From: Pseudonocardiales bacterium
GTDB lineage: Bacteria; Actinomycetota; Actinomycetes; Mycobacteriales; Pseudonocardiaceae
DNA length: 41,717 bases
Assembly: GCA_003244055.1 (NCBI GenBank)
Contig: QHBZ01000367.1
Span: forward strand, 1 to 41,717
Direction of reading: 5' to 3'
Position numbers and translations under genes: made by a program. The number at the start of each line of letters is the position of its first letter. The first letter of the stretch is position 1. Shown piece after piece: positions 31,764 through 39,889 of this stretch. The notes below the pieces were generated by a model, which was not told the origin of the DNA, ran no database searches, and saw only the letters and a list, made by a program, of their open reading frames with translations.

Positions 31764-32690
31764 TGTTCCGAACGATGGGTGATCAGCCGGGCCGGTGGGA
31801 GGCGATTTTGCCGGCGGAGCTGCAGGTGTTGCCCTGCGAGCTGGCTCGAGTGGAGGCGCTGCTGGACGACCCCGCGTTCTTTGCCGTTTGTGTCGTTCTT
31901 CGATCCGCGGATGGGTCAGCCATCGACGTCAATGGAGACATACGTGCCGATGATGTCCTGAAGTTCCGCCACCGGTTGGGCTAGGAGAGCCTGTGCCGGG
32001 AGCTAACCGATTCGATCACCTGGCGGCCGGTTGTGCCGGATCCCGCTGGATGGCAAGGTTCCGCATCCGACAACGCTGATGACTGACCACCCGCGGCGAA
32101 GCTTCCGTTGCGGGATGCAACGAGGCTCTGCTCGCGAAGGCGGCGCAGGCCAAGCTGCTACGCACCACCGGACTGCGCGCGGACATCCCGGCGGATGTGG
32201 CCTACCCGACCGATTCGGGATTGCTCGCCAAGACGATCCGGCGGATCGCGGCGACGGGAAGAGGAGATCCAGGCCGCCGGTGGTGCCCTCCGCACCCGGT
32301 GCCGGAACCGCTGCCGTTGCGCGGGCAAGCCAGTGTGCGGGATCGCCGCGAAGCGGCGACTACGCGGCGCAGCAGCCCGCGACCAGGCGCAGGCCACGGT
32401 GCGGTCACCGGTGAGTTCGCCGGACTCGCCGAGCGCGGCGACCGACGCCCGGCGACTGCTGGTCAATGGCCGCCGGGCGCTGCGCCGCGCACAGAGCAAG
32501 GTCGCGGAGCTGGGCTCACTCCCGATGGATCGAGTCGGCGGGTCGGTCTGCACGAGCCCGACGCCTGTTCAGCTGCGCACTGTTGTGGCGGCGCGGCTCA
32601 TCTCCGTGGCATAGTAATAGCCAAGGTGAACAGGCGGGGGCGGCAGCTAGAGGGCCCGCGGTTGTATCTGTCCCCGAGTGGTGGACAACC
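31763..32690 (+). pseudogene. IS1182-family transposase, multiply frameshifted
   Basis: Successive frames carry pieces of one transposase: MFRTMGDQPGRWE and CELARVEALLDDPAFF; a shift to SFFDPRMGQPSTSMETY; LKFRHRLG; CRIPLDGKVPHPTTLM; CNEALLAKAAQAKLLRTTGL-like sequence; VAYPTDSGLLAKTIRRIAATG; and LPDGSRRVGLHEPDA-like and VVDN pieces near 32600-32690. It has many frameshifts and lacks the C-terminal catalytic half, so it is dead. Confidence 0.8.
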
Positions 32691-32724
32691 GTGAGCTCGC
32701 CCCGTGCCGGGCCGCCGTCGTCGG

Positions 32725-33108
32725 AACGCCGCGTTGGGGTGAACAGCCTTGCGGCTCAAGCCAACCGGTCCGTATTTTGGGTGGCGATGATCCGTCCGGG
32801 GTGGGCCTCATCGACGCGGTCGGGGGGTGGCGGTGGATGTGCTCGAGTCCTATTCATATTGGGCAACTCTCGGAACCTAGCCATCGGTGGGGCGCACAGT
32901 GGCAGCCGGAAGATTGGGTGTTTGCACAGCTACGCGTCCGTGCGCTGCGGAGCTACCCGTCCCTGGATTGTGCTGGTTACAGACCTATGCGGCATGCGCG
33001 CTGTGCATGGCCGGGCCTGCCCGACCCGTAATTTCTGCGGGATGTCGGGGATCGTGGCTGGCGGTGCAATGGTGTTCCCGGTAAGCGCAGAATTGGAGAC
33101 GATGCGAG
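32725..33108 (+). repeat. Diverged third copy of the DUF5132 upstream repeat
   Basis: In inverse orientation to copies A and B. GTTGGGGTGAACAGCCTTGC near 32733 and CAACCGGTCCGTA correspond to the outer conserved block. GGGGATCGTGGCTGGCGGTG near 33047 and GCGAGATGCC at the start codon correspond to the leader block. The middle is diverged or different. The leader probably holds the promoter and ribosome site (GGAG about 10 nt before ATG) for the DUF5132 gene and operon. Confidence 0.6.
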
Positions 33109-33363
33109 ATGCCATCTTTTGTGTCCCCGTACTTGCTTGGTCTGGTGACGGCACCGTTGGCGGGGGCCGTTATTAAGCCGTTGTTGCGGGGGACTGTTAA
33201 GTTGACTGTGGGGATTGGTTTGCAGGTGAAGAAGCTCGCCGCGGAGGCGCGTGAGGAATTCCAGGATCTCACCGCCGAGGCGAACGCCGAAATTGCTACA
33301 GCGGAGACTGCGGCGCGGTCTAACGTCACTGTGCCGAAAGTCACCCCACCCAAGAGGGTCTAG
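33109..33363 (+). CDS. DUF5132 family small protein, copy 3, first gene of the exporter operon
   Basis: An 84-residue protein, MPSFVSPYLLGLVTAPLAG, with the same layout as copy 1: glycine/alanine-rich hydrophobic segment, acidic helix KLAAEAREEFQDLTAEA, and a basic tail ending TPPKRV. DUF5132 proteins usually neighbour genes with HMA-like domains; here the next gene encodes an ABC exporter carrying such a domain, 100 bp downstream. It may be a membrane partner of that transporter, which is inference. Intact. Confidence 0.8.
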   Translation: MPSFVSPYLLGLVTAPLAGAVIKPLLRGTVKLTVGIGLQVKKLAAEAREEFQDLTAEANAEIATAETAARSNVTVPKVTPPKRV

Positions 33364-33463
33364 GTGTCGGGCGGGACAGCTCCGCTGCCACAAGGCTGTT
33401 TCCTTGTCGATTGGCGCCATCACTGGCAGTGATGGGCTGGCTGAATTCGGTGATTGTGACATT

Positions 33464-35764
33464 ATGCCATCGATAGTGGCTGCTATAGTGGGACGTCGGC
33501 GTGAGGCGCCTAGAGTGCGACCGCGGTCGGTTATTCCCGGGCGCCAGCGTTGGGACATCGGAGTCGTGTTGGGCCGGCCTCGTGTCGCTGAACTCCTCCA
33601 GGCGTCCCTGCGGGAATCCCGGGGCATCGAGATGGTCTACGCGAACCCGGCCACCGGGCGGTTGCTGGTCTGCCATGACACTGCATTGAGTCGGGGGGAG
33701 GTAGATCAGCTCGTTCGGAAGACCGTTGCGCTAGCTGCCCGACAGGCCATGACCCTGACGGGATCCATGCCGCCCAAGCCCGGCGTGATGCCGTCGCGGG
33801 GACGACGCCGGCAGAACACCGGGTCGGCATTGGTCGTCTCTGGCGGCGCAGCGGTAGCCCTCGTCGTAACCCGGGCCACATTTGTCCGCCCCTCCCCGCT
33901 GGTGGGCCTCGGTGGCGTCGTCGTGGCGACTGTAGTCGTCGTTCGGCGAGCATGGCGAAGATCCAGACTTGCCCAACATGTCTCTGCGGTATCCCTCAGA
34001 TCGAAGCGACATCCCCTACTGCAGATCGCTGGGTCGCACAAGAGGCAGTTCTACGTCGCGTCGTGTGCTTCGATTCTCGTGCAGATCCTGGACATGGTTC
34101 CCTCGATATTGATCAGCTGGATGGCCGTGGTGCTCATTACAGGCAAGAGCGCGGCACTCGTGCGGCTGGGGTTGGCCAGTGTTGCCAGTCAGCTTTGGTT
34201 CTTGACCGGGGTAACCGCTCTCGCCTCGGTCGTCGCCGCGGTTTTGTCATTCATTGCGGGCGTGCTCTGGCGTGATCTCGCCCAGTCCGTGCAGCAGGAG
34301 TGGCGTACCGAGATGTATGCCCATGTTCAGCGAGTCGGGCTTCGGTACCTGGAGGGCGAACGGACAACCAGGATCGCCGGGATACTCACCAACGACATCA
34401 ATCAGTTGGGTCGTTTCTTCGCCGCCTCAGCGGACTATTTTCTCAAGCTGGGAACTAGTTTCCTCGTCCTCGTGCCCGTGTTCTTGTTCCTCACCCCAGG
34501 TATCGCCTGGGTGGCTTTCCTGCCGGTGCCGATCGTCGCCTGGCTGTCATTTTCCTACCATGAACGTTCAGCGTCAGACCTCGCAACCAGTAGTGAGAAT
34601 GTGTCGTTGTTGAACAGTCAGCTGGTCAACAACTTGGAGGCAAGCGCGACTGTCAAGAGCTTCGGCGCCGAACAGTACGAGATCGACCGCATCCACCATC
34701 TCAGTGCGGTGTATCGCCAGACCAATCGCCGGATCGATAAGCGCGCCGCAGCCTATACTCCCACTGTGCGGATGTGCGCGATGGTGTCTCTCTCGGGGAT
34801 CCTTTTATTGGGTGGTCTGGATGTGCTGGCCGGAACGCTGCCATTTGGAGTCTTCAATTCTCTGGTCGGTGCGCCCCAGCTGGTGCTGTGGCAACTGCCG
34901 GGCCTTGGTGACGCTGTCGACCAGTACCAGCGGACAGTGGCAGCGTTGGGGCGGGTGCTTGATCTTCGCAGCCTTCAGGTTGAACCGGGTGGAAGCGGTC
35001 GACCTCTGGATGTTGCCAAGGTCCAGGGTGAGATGGTGCTCGACGGGGTGACGTTTGCCTATCCAGGTCGGCCACCGGTCCTGCGTAATGTGTCCATGCG
35101 CATGGCCGCCAGAAAGACCACAGGAATCGTCGGTGTGACCGGGGCCGGCAAGACGACTATCGCGAAGCTGATGCTGCGCTTCCAGGACGTCGAGTCTGGG
35201 CGCGTACTTCTCGATGGCTTGGACATCCGTGAGGTGAGACTGCAAGACCTCCGGAAGGCGATTGGTTTCGTCGCCCAGGATGCCTTTTTGTTCGACGGGA
35301 CGATTGACGACAATATCAGGTACGGCAGTTTCGATGCCGAGCCTGAGCGGGTGGTGAGCGCGGCGCGGCTGGCTCAGGCAGATGATTTCGTCGAGGCTCT
35401 TCCGTCGCGGTACGACACGATGATCGGTGAGCGCGGCGCCACACTGTCCGGCGGCCAAAAGCAACGCCTCTCTCTGGCTCGAGCCATTGTGAAGAGCCCA
35501 CCGATCGTCATCCTCGACGAGGCGACGTCGGCTGTGGACAACGAGACGGAGGCGGCCATCCAACGTGCTCTCAAGGACTTCGCGAGGGACCGGACTCTGG
35601 TCATCATCGCGCATCGACTGTCGACCATCCGGCATGCCGACTGGATCTATGTGATGGACAGGGGTGGCGTGGTCGCCGAAGAGGGAACGCATCATGAGTT
35701 GATTGCGCGCGAGGGCGTGTACGCGTCCTTGTGGCGCCTGCAGATCGGCGAGGCGAGCGCGTGA
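33464..35764 (+). CDS. ABC exporter (TMD-NBD fusion) with N-terminal HMA-like domain
   Basis: A 766-residue protein starting at ATG 33464 (MPSIVAAIVGRRREAP); an open frame upstream overlaps the DUF5132 gene and is unlikely to be used. Residues ~30-90 (QRWDIGVVLGRPRVAELLQA, then ANPATGRLLVCHD) resemble HMA_2-type domains without a CxxC metal site. Two short hydrophobic segments and then the six-helix exporter domain follow (about residues 190-490; SILISWMAVVLI, FLVLVPVFLFL). The NBD has Walker A GVTGAGKTT, Q-loop FVAQD, signature LSGGQKQR, Walker B VILDEATS and H-loop IAHRLS. It overlaps the methyltransferase by GTGA. It probably exports the modified peptide encoded at 36620; other cargo is possible. 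Confidence 0.88.
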   Translation: MPSIVAAIVGRRREAPRVRPRSVIPGRQRWDIGVVLGRPRVAELLQASLRESRGIEMVYANPATGRLLVCHDTALSRGEVDQLVRKTVALAARQAMTLTGSMPPKPGVMPSRGRRRQNTGSALVVSGGAAVALVVTRATFVRPSPLVGLGGVVVATVVVVRRAWRRSRLAQHVSAVSLRSKRHPLLQIAGSHKRQFYVASCASILVQILDMVPSILISWMAVVLITGKSAALVRLGLASVASQLWFLTGVTALASVVAAVLSFIAGVLWRDLAQSVQQEWRTEMYAHVQRVGLRYLEGERTTRIAGILTNDINQLGRFFAASADYFLKLGTSFLVLVPVFLFLTPGIAWVAFLPVPIVAWLSFSYHERSASDLATSSENVSLLNSQLVNNLEASATVKSFGAEQYEIDRIHHLSAVYRQTNRRIDKRAAAYTPTVRMCAMVSLSGILLLGGLDVLAGTLPFGVFNSLVGAPQLVLWQLPGLGDAVDQYQRTVAALGRVLDLRSLQVEPGGSGRPLDVAKVQGEMVLDGVTFAYPGRPPVLRNVSMRMAARKTTGIVGVTGAGKTTIAKLMLRFQDVESGRVLLDGLDIREVRLQDLRKAIGFVAQDAFLFDGTIDDNIRYGSFDAEPERVVSAARLAQADDFVEALPSRYDTMIGERGATLSGGQKQRLSLARAIVKSPPIVILDEATSAVDNETEAAIQRALKDFARDRTLVIIAHRLSTIRHADWIYVMDRGGVVAEEGTHHELIAREGVYASLWRLQIGEASA

Positions 35765-36552
35765 TCCCGGAGCCTTACGCCGTGCGTGATACCTACGATC
35801 GGCTGGCGCCCTTTTATGACCAGGACACCGCCGCCGACGACTACGGCCGATGGGTTGGCCTCTACCAGGAGTTGATCGTCCGGTATGGCGCGCCTGGCTC
35901 TCGCCTGGTCGATCTCGGCTGCGGTACCGGCAAGAGCGCGTTGGGGCTGGCGAGCCTGGGCTACCAGGTCACCGGCAGTGACCTTTCCCCGGCGATGCTG
36001 CGGGTAGCAGCGGCCAAACCCGGTGCAGACCAGGTGCGCTTCGTCGAGGCGGACCTCAGTGACCTGCCCGACCTCGGCATCTTCGACATCGCCACCTGTC
36101 TCGGCGAGCCGCTATGCTACCTGCTGGCAGAGACCGAGCTGATAGCGGCTTTCCGCGGCGTGTCCAGGCTGCTGGCCCCTGGCGGTCTGTTCCTGTTCGA
36201 CCTCAACACGGCCGGCTTCTACCGTCGACTGCAAGGCACCCCGCTAGTGCAGGACCGCGACGGGGAGTTCGTCATCTGGCGCGGATCGGGCTTCACCGAC
36301 TCAGGTGATCTATGTCACCTGGACGTTGACCGCTTCCGTCGCGAGGGCGGTTCGTGCTGGCAGCGACTCTCCTACCGGCACACCTTCCGTCACCACCCGC
36401 CGCAGCGGGTCACTGCGCTGCTCGCCAAGGTTGGCCTGGAGAGGCTCGGAAAGCACGGACTGCGCCGCGGCGAGTTCTGCGACACCCCGGACGAGGATGT
36501 CGACCGCAAGGTCATCCACGCCTGCCGTAAACCGGGACCGGCAATGAGCTGA
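35761..36552 (+). CDS. Class I SAM-dependent methyltransferase
   Basis: A 263-residue methyltransferase. I use the GTG at 35761 because it overlaps the exporter stop by four bases (GTGA) and the protein then starts MIPEPYAVRDTYDRLAPFYD, the usual beginning of this family. Motif I is LVDLGCGTGKSALGLASLGY, motif II GSDLSPAML, a later motif VRFVEADLSDL and FDIATCLGE; LLAPGGLFLFDLNT is the post-motif. The target is unknown; position between exporter and peptide gene suggests it methylates that peptide or its product. Confidence 0.88.
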   Translation: MIPEPYAVRDTYDRLAPFYDQDTAADDYGRWVGLYQELIVRYGAPGSRLVDLGCGTGKSALGLASLGYQVTGSDLSPAMLRVAAAKPGADQVRFVEADLSDLPDLGIFDIATCLGEPLCYLLAETELIAAFRGVSRLLAPGGLFLFDLNTAGFYRRLQGTPLVQDRDGEFVIWRGSGFTDSGDLCHLDVDRFRREGGSCWQRLSYRHTFRHHPPQRVTALLAKVGLERLGKHGLRRGEFCDTPDEDVDRKVIHACRKPGPAMS

Positions 36553-36603
36553 GGAACCCTGACGCCCGACCACCCCACGACCCATTCAACCGTAAGAGAC
36601 GAG

Positions 36604-36614
36604 AAAGGAGGTGA
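36604..36614 (+). promoter_or_regulatory. Near-perfect Shine-Dalgarno of the small peptide gene
   Basis: AAAGGAGGTGA, five bases before ATG 36620, is an eleven-base match to the 3' end of actinobacterial 16S rRNA, by far the strongest ribosome site seen in the window. It supports the view that the 23-codon frame is translated at high level. Confidence 0.85.
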
Positions 36615-36619
36615 GCGAT

Positions 36620-36691
36620 ATGCGCACCTTGGTCATCAACGCACGCAAGGTCAGCTTCGAGAAGCGTCGAGTCTTCAGCTGGAGCGACTGA
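36620..36691 (+). CDS. 23-residue putative RiPP precursor peptide
   Basis: A tiny frame starting MRTLVINARKV and ending KRRVFSWSD then TGA. It is strongly basic in the middle (K10, K15, R16, R17) with a C-terminal VFSWSD that could be the core. It contains no cysteine, one threonine (residue 3) and three serines (12, 20, 22), so a Cys-derived thiazole is excluded. It lies between a methyltransferase and a SagB-type dehydrogenase and has the perfect ribosome site described at 36604. I know of no named family with this sequence. A leader/attenuator peptide is an alternative. Confidence 0.7.
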   Translation: MRTLVINARKVSFEKRRVFSWSD

Positions 36692-36697
36692 GGCATC

Positions 36698-36729
36698 GGA
36701 GGGTCGGCGGTTCGCCGTCGGCCCTCTCC
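36698..36729 (+). terminator. Strong UUCG hairpin between peptide gene and SagB gene
   Basis: GAGGGTCGGCGG (36699-36710), loop TTCG, CCGTCGGCCCTC (36715-36726): a 12-pair stem with two G-U wobbles and an ultra-stable tetraloop, seven bases after the peptide stop. There is no T-run. It would protect the upstream mRNA end or partly terminate, giving more precursor than enzyme. Confidence 0.7.
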
Positions 36730-36776
36730 CTTGCCATCCAATCAATCATCATTCCCGCTTACCCAGGAGACGCCGC

Positions 36777-37874
36777 ATGCGCATGCGTCGCGCCTATTCC
36801 TTGATCTGTTTCTGGCAGGACGGCGCCCTCGCCGTTTATAACTACTTGTTCCAGACTGTTACGGCCTTGGACCCGGTCGCCGTTGAGGTGCTGGACGCCT
36901 TCGGGGAGTGGACCGACCCGGTCGATATCGGCAAGCGGTTAGTCGGCTATACCCCGGAGTCCGTGCAGGCAGCCGTCGACGTACTGGGTGAGCACACGTT
37001 GCTGCTGGCGCAGGGCAGTGCCGAGGCGCGAGTGGATGAGCAACTCGCTGAACACTGGCAGATGTGGGCGCCCGAGGCGGCCCTGCTGCACTTTGGCACC
37101 AAGAACGTGCCCTTCGAGGAAACGACTCCCCAGCTCCGCGAGGAGTTGATGGCCGACGGCCGGCCGGCCCTGTTCAAGGAGTACCCCCACGCCGAGCGCA
37201 TCCTGTTGCCGCGCCATCCGATCAGGCTGGATACACCGCTGGAAGACGTGCTTCATCGGCGGCGCACCCACCGCGCTTTCACCGGTCAGCCGGTGCCACT
37301 CGCTGTCCTGTCGACCTTGGTGCACACCGTGTTCGCGCCAGTTGGCTACCTCGATGCCGGGGCCTTCGGCGCGCTTGCCCGGCGCACCAGCCCCGCCGGC
37401 GGCGCCCGGCAGGAGCTAGAGGCCTACGTCGCCGCCTTCGACGTCGAGGGCGTCGACCGGGGGCTGTATCACTACAACAGCCGTGAACACTCGTTGGAGC
37501 TGCTGCGCTCGGACCTCACCGCGGCCCAGGTCGCTCAGATCGGCGTCGAGCAGGCCGCGCTCAAACAGTGTGCCTTCGCTGTTTTCCTCACCGCAGTGAT
37601 CGAGCGAGCCAGCGTCAAGTATCGGCATCCGCGCGCCTACCGCGTCATTTTGATGAACGCGGGCCACCTCGGTCAGACCTTCGCTCTGACCGCCACCGCC
37701 CTGGGCCTGGGCCCCTTCCAGACCGCGGCCTTCCACGACAGCACAGTCGAGGACCTACTTGGCATCGACGGGATCACGGAGATCCCGGTCTACCTGCTGG
37801 CCGCCGGCATCCCTGCCAGCGACTCACTCAGCCCAGCCGCCACGCTCAATGCCTTCCGGCGCACAACGTTGTGA
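36777..37874 (+). CDS. SagB/ThcOx-type FMN-dependent dehydrogenase
   Basis: A 365-residue protein. ATG 36777 has AGGAGA six bases upstream; a second in-frame ATG is at 36783. The N-terminal ~130 residues form a RiPP-recognition-like/winged region (LDPVAVEVLDAFGEW, VQAAVDVLGEHTLLL). The nitroreductase domain begins at LEDVLHRRRTHRAFTGQPV, with RRTSPAGGARQELEAYVAAF as the FMN-binding block, VKYRHPRAYRVILMNAGHLG and LTATALGLG near the end. Family members oxidise azolines to azoles together with a YcaO cyclodehydratase, or act in other RiPP pathways; no YcaO or E1-like partner is present here. The hairpin at 36698 separates it from the peptide gene. Confidence 0.88.
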   Translation: MRMRRAYSLICFWQDGALAVYNYLFQTVTALDPVAVEVLDAFGEWTDPVDIGKRLVGYTPESVQAAVDVLGEHTLLLAQGSAEARVDEQLAEHWQMWAPEAALLHFGTKNVPFEETTPQLREELMADGRPALFKEYPHAERILLPRHPIRLDTPLEDVLHRRRTHRAFTGQPVPLAVLSTLVHTVFAPVGYLDAGAFGALARRTSPAGGARQELEAYVAAFDVEGVDRGLYHYNSREHSLELLRSDLTAAQVAQIGVEQAALKQCAFAVFLTAVIERASVKYRHPRAYRVILMNAGHLGQTFALTATALGLGPFQTAAFHDSTVEDLLGIDGITEIPVYLLAAGIPASDSLSPAATLNAFRRTTL

Positions 37875-38106
37875 CCGGACCAGCACGGCGGCTGCATCAT
37901 GAAGTAGCGGACGTTGCGCAAGCTCATCCCTGTGCGCTTGATTCCGTATGTACTAGCGCAGGCCGCAACGGTGGTTTACGATCATACCATCGGGTCCAGA
38001 ATGAGGTGCTGGACTCTGCGATGAGCGCACAACACGGGGGGCGAGCATCTGTGGCGAGCTGCGCAAGCGGTCCAAAAACTACAGCTTCTACAGAATATTT
38101 TCGCTC
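37875..38106. other. Intergenic region after the SagB gene
   Basis: No gene recognised. TTGATTCCGTATGTAC near 37940 is a weak promoter-like sequence; no terminator-like hairpin was found. Confidence 0.3.
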
Positions 38107-38634
38107 ATGATCCGTGATCCCAACGCCCAATACGCGATCGAACCAGGAATCGCCGAAGCGGGGGCGCAGCAGCGAGCACATGAGTACAGTGAACCGGCTC
38201 TTGCGGCGACGTTCACTGGTACCGCGCTGATCAGCATCGACTGCGCCGTGTTAAAGGAGTCCTTTTACAAAGAAATCTCGCTGGAGTTCGTGTTCAGTGA
38301 TGATCGCAGCCAGATCGGTATCAGCCCTGTCGATATCACCGCCACAACAGGTGTCCGCGCGGTAAGCGACGGCGGGGTGGGGGATTTCTGCTATTCGTCG
38401 GGATGGATGGAGATCCCCCTCCATGTGAGAGCCGGCAAAAACGGGATTACACTGAACCTCAATTTCACATTGTCCACTGATCTTGGTGACGCGCGCGGTC
38501 CGTTCACGTCGTGTGGAGCTCGGCTTGACACCGACGGCTCGGTGACCCTGGCTGGTACGGCTTTCGATTCGGTATTCGGGATAGGCGTGAATGTGCTGCT
38601 CATTATCTCCGGAACAGTGCAACCACTCCCGTGA
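38107..38634 (+). CDS. Unrecognised 175-residue protein
   Basis: I do not recognise a family. The protein (MIRDPNAQYAIEPGIAEAGA) has no signal peptide or membrane helix. From residue ~30 it has alternating strand-like segments (ALISIDCAVL, ISLEFVFSDD, IGISPVDITATTG, GITLNLNFTLSTDL, VTLAGTAFD, GVNVLLIISGTV) typical of a beta-sandwich. Cysteines are at about residues 45, 96 and 138. The ATG at 38107 has no obvious ribosome site, so the start is uncertain. Codon usage is less GC-rich than that of the dpp genes. It stands alone between the peptide operon and the transporter. Confidence 0.6.
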   Translation: MIRDPNAQYAIEPGIAEAGAQQRAHEYSEPALAATFTGTALISIDCAVLKESFYKEISLEFVFSDDRSQIGISPVDITATTGVRAVSDGGVGDFCYSSGWMEIPLHVRAGKNGITLNLNFTLSTDLGDARGPFTSCGARLDTDGSVTLAGTAFDSVFGIGVNVLLIISGTVQPLP

Positions 38635-38905
38635 GCGACCTCACACCAGCTAGATACGCACCCGGCCAGCCACACCCGCCAGGCTTGCTCGAGGCTTGTC
38701 ATCTTGCGTGATGGTTCGAACTGCCGATCGCGCGTGGGCATGGTTGAGCAAGGAGGTCAGTCCTGGCGCCGCCGCTGGTCAGCTTCGGGCGCGCCGGGCG
38801 AGTCCAGGATGACCAGGCAGAGCCGGTGCGGTCGCGTGTGTCCCAGTGTGGCTGCGGACATGTGCTGGGTATTCTGCGGGGGCCTGTTGATGACGCGGAG
38901 GTGCG
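38635..38905. other. Intergenic region upstream of dppB
   Basis: No substrate-binding-protein gene, which usually precedes dppB, is present. GGAGG four bases before ATG 38906 is the dppB ribosome site. I see no convincing promoter or terminator. Confidence 0.4.
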
Positions 38906-39889
38906 ATGGTCGGATTTTTGTTACGCAGGTTCTTCAATTATCTGATCTTGATTCTGTTGGCGGCGTGTGTGGGTTATTTTCTGGCCGCGTCCAGTCTGAA
39001 CCCGCGCGTGAGGTTCGAGGAGCGTAGCGCGCAACCCCCACCCGCCGTAGTGGACCAAGCACTGTACGCGTTGAACCTTAACGACAAGACGCCGATCGTG
39101 ACGCGTTTCGCGACGTGGGCCAGCGGTGTGGTCCATGGTGATCTCGGCAAAACCGTGGATGGTGATCTTGTGGTGGCGGAGCTGGGCCAGCGGGTGGGGG
39201 TGAGTTTGCGGCTGTTGCTGCTCGGTTCGGTTTTGGGCGGGGTTCTCGGTGTGCTCGCCGGGGTGGTGTGCGCGGTGAAGCAATACAAGCTGACCGACTA
39301 CTCGATCACGCTGATCTCGTTTTTGCTGCTGGCCACGCCGGTGTTCCTGCTCGCGGTGCTGCTCAAGCTTGGCGGTCTGTACGTGAACCAGACCGCCGGC
39401 GCAACGATCTTCTACTACACGGGCGAGTACACGCCGGGACTGTCCGGCGGTTGGTGGCGGCTCGCCACCAACCGGGTTCAGCATCTGATCTTGCCGACTC
39501 TGGCGGTCGTGCTGCCTTCGGCCGCGTTCTACAGCCGTTACCAGCGCAGCGCGATGCTCGACGTGCTCAGCAGCGACTTCCTGCGCACCGCTGTCGCCAA
39601 GGGGCTGCGCCGTCGCCAGGCGCTGCTGTGGCATGGGCTGCGTACCGCGCTGGTCCCGATGGTCACGTTCTTCGCCTATCAGTTCGGCCTGTTGCTGATC
39701 AGCGACGCGTTTGTGGAGAAGATCTTCGCTTGGCACGGGATGGGTGAGTGGTTTATCGACTCAGTGGCCAGCAGCGACGTGAACGTGGTGGCAGCGATCA
39801 CGCTGTTCGCGGCGGTGCTGCTGCTGCTGGCAGGGCTCGTCGCGGAGCTGGCCTACGCGGTACTCGACCCGCGGGTGCGGGATCGATGA
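38906..39889 (+). CDS. dppB: Peptide/nickel ABC importer permease, DppB type
   Basis: A 327-residue inner-membrane permease of the DppB/OppB family. The N-terminal helix is [20 protein letters not shown], followed by a long extracytoplasmic loop and further helices ([37 protein letters not shown]). The EAA coupling motif is [20 protein letters not shown], which contacts the ATPase. It overlaps the next gene by ATGA. The extracytoplasmic part near [20 protein letters not shown] is typical of Pseudonocardiales homologues by eye. It should pair with the DppC and DppD proteins downstream to import oligopeptides; a binding protein must be encoded elsewhere. Confidence 0.9.
   Translation: MVGFLLRRFFNYLILILLAACVGYFLAASSLNPRVRFEERSAQPPPAVVDQALYALNLNDKTPIVTRFATWASGVVHGDLGKTVDGDLVVAELGQRVGVSLRLLLLGSVLGGVLGVLAGVVCAVKQYKLTDYSITLISFLLLATPVFLLAVLLKLGGLYVNQTAGATIFYYTGEYTPGLSGGWWRLATNRVQHLILPTLAVVLPSAAFYSRYQRSAMLDVLSSDFLRTAVAKGLRRRQALLWHGLRTALVPMVTFFAYQFGLLLISDAFVEKIFAWHGMGEWFIDSVASSDVNVVAAITLFAAVLLLLAGLVAELAYAVLDPRVRDR

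Noticed and set aside
33251-33463. Upstream extension of the ABC exporter frame to 33251
   Set aside because: It would overlap the DUF5132 gene in another frame with arginine/proline-rich shadow sequence; ATG 33464 fits the HMA-like domain start.
34805-35695. Minus-strand open frame of 296 codons under the ABC exporter
   Set aside because: It is the complement of the NBD coding sequence and has no independent motif.
36620-36691. Interpretation of the 23-codon peptide as a lanthipeptide or thiazole peptide precursor
   Set aside because: It has no cysteine, and there is no LanM/LanB or YcaO gene in the operon.
38704-39027. 107-codon frame upstream of dppB
   Set aside because: It overlaps the dppB start in another frame, is low-complexity and resembles no protein.
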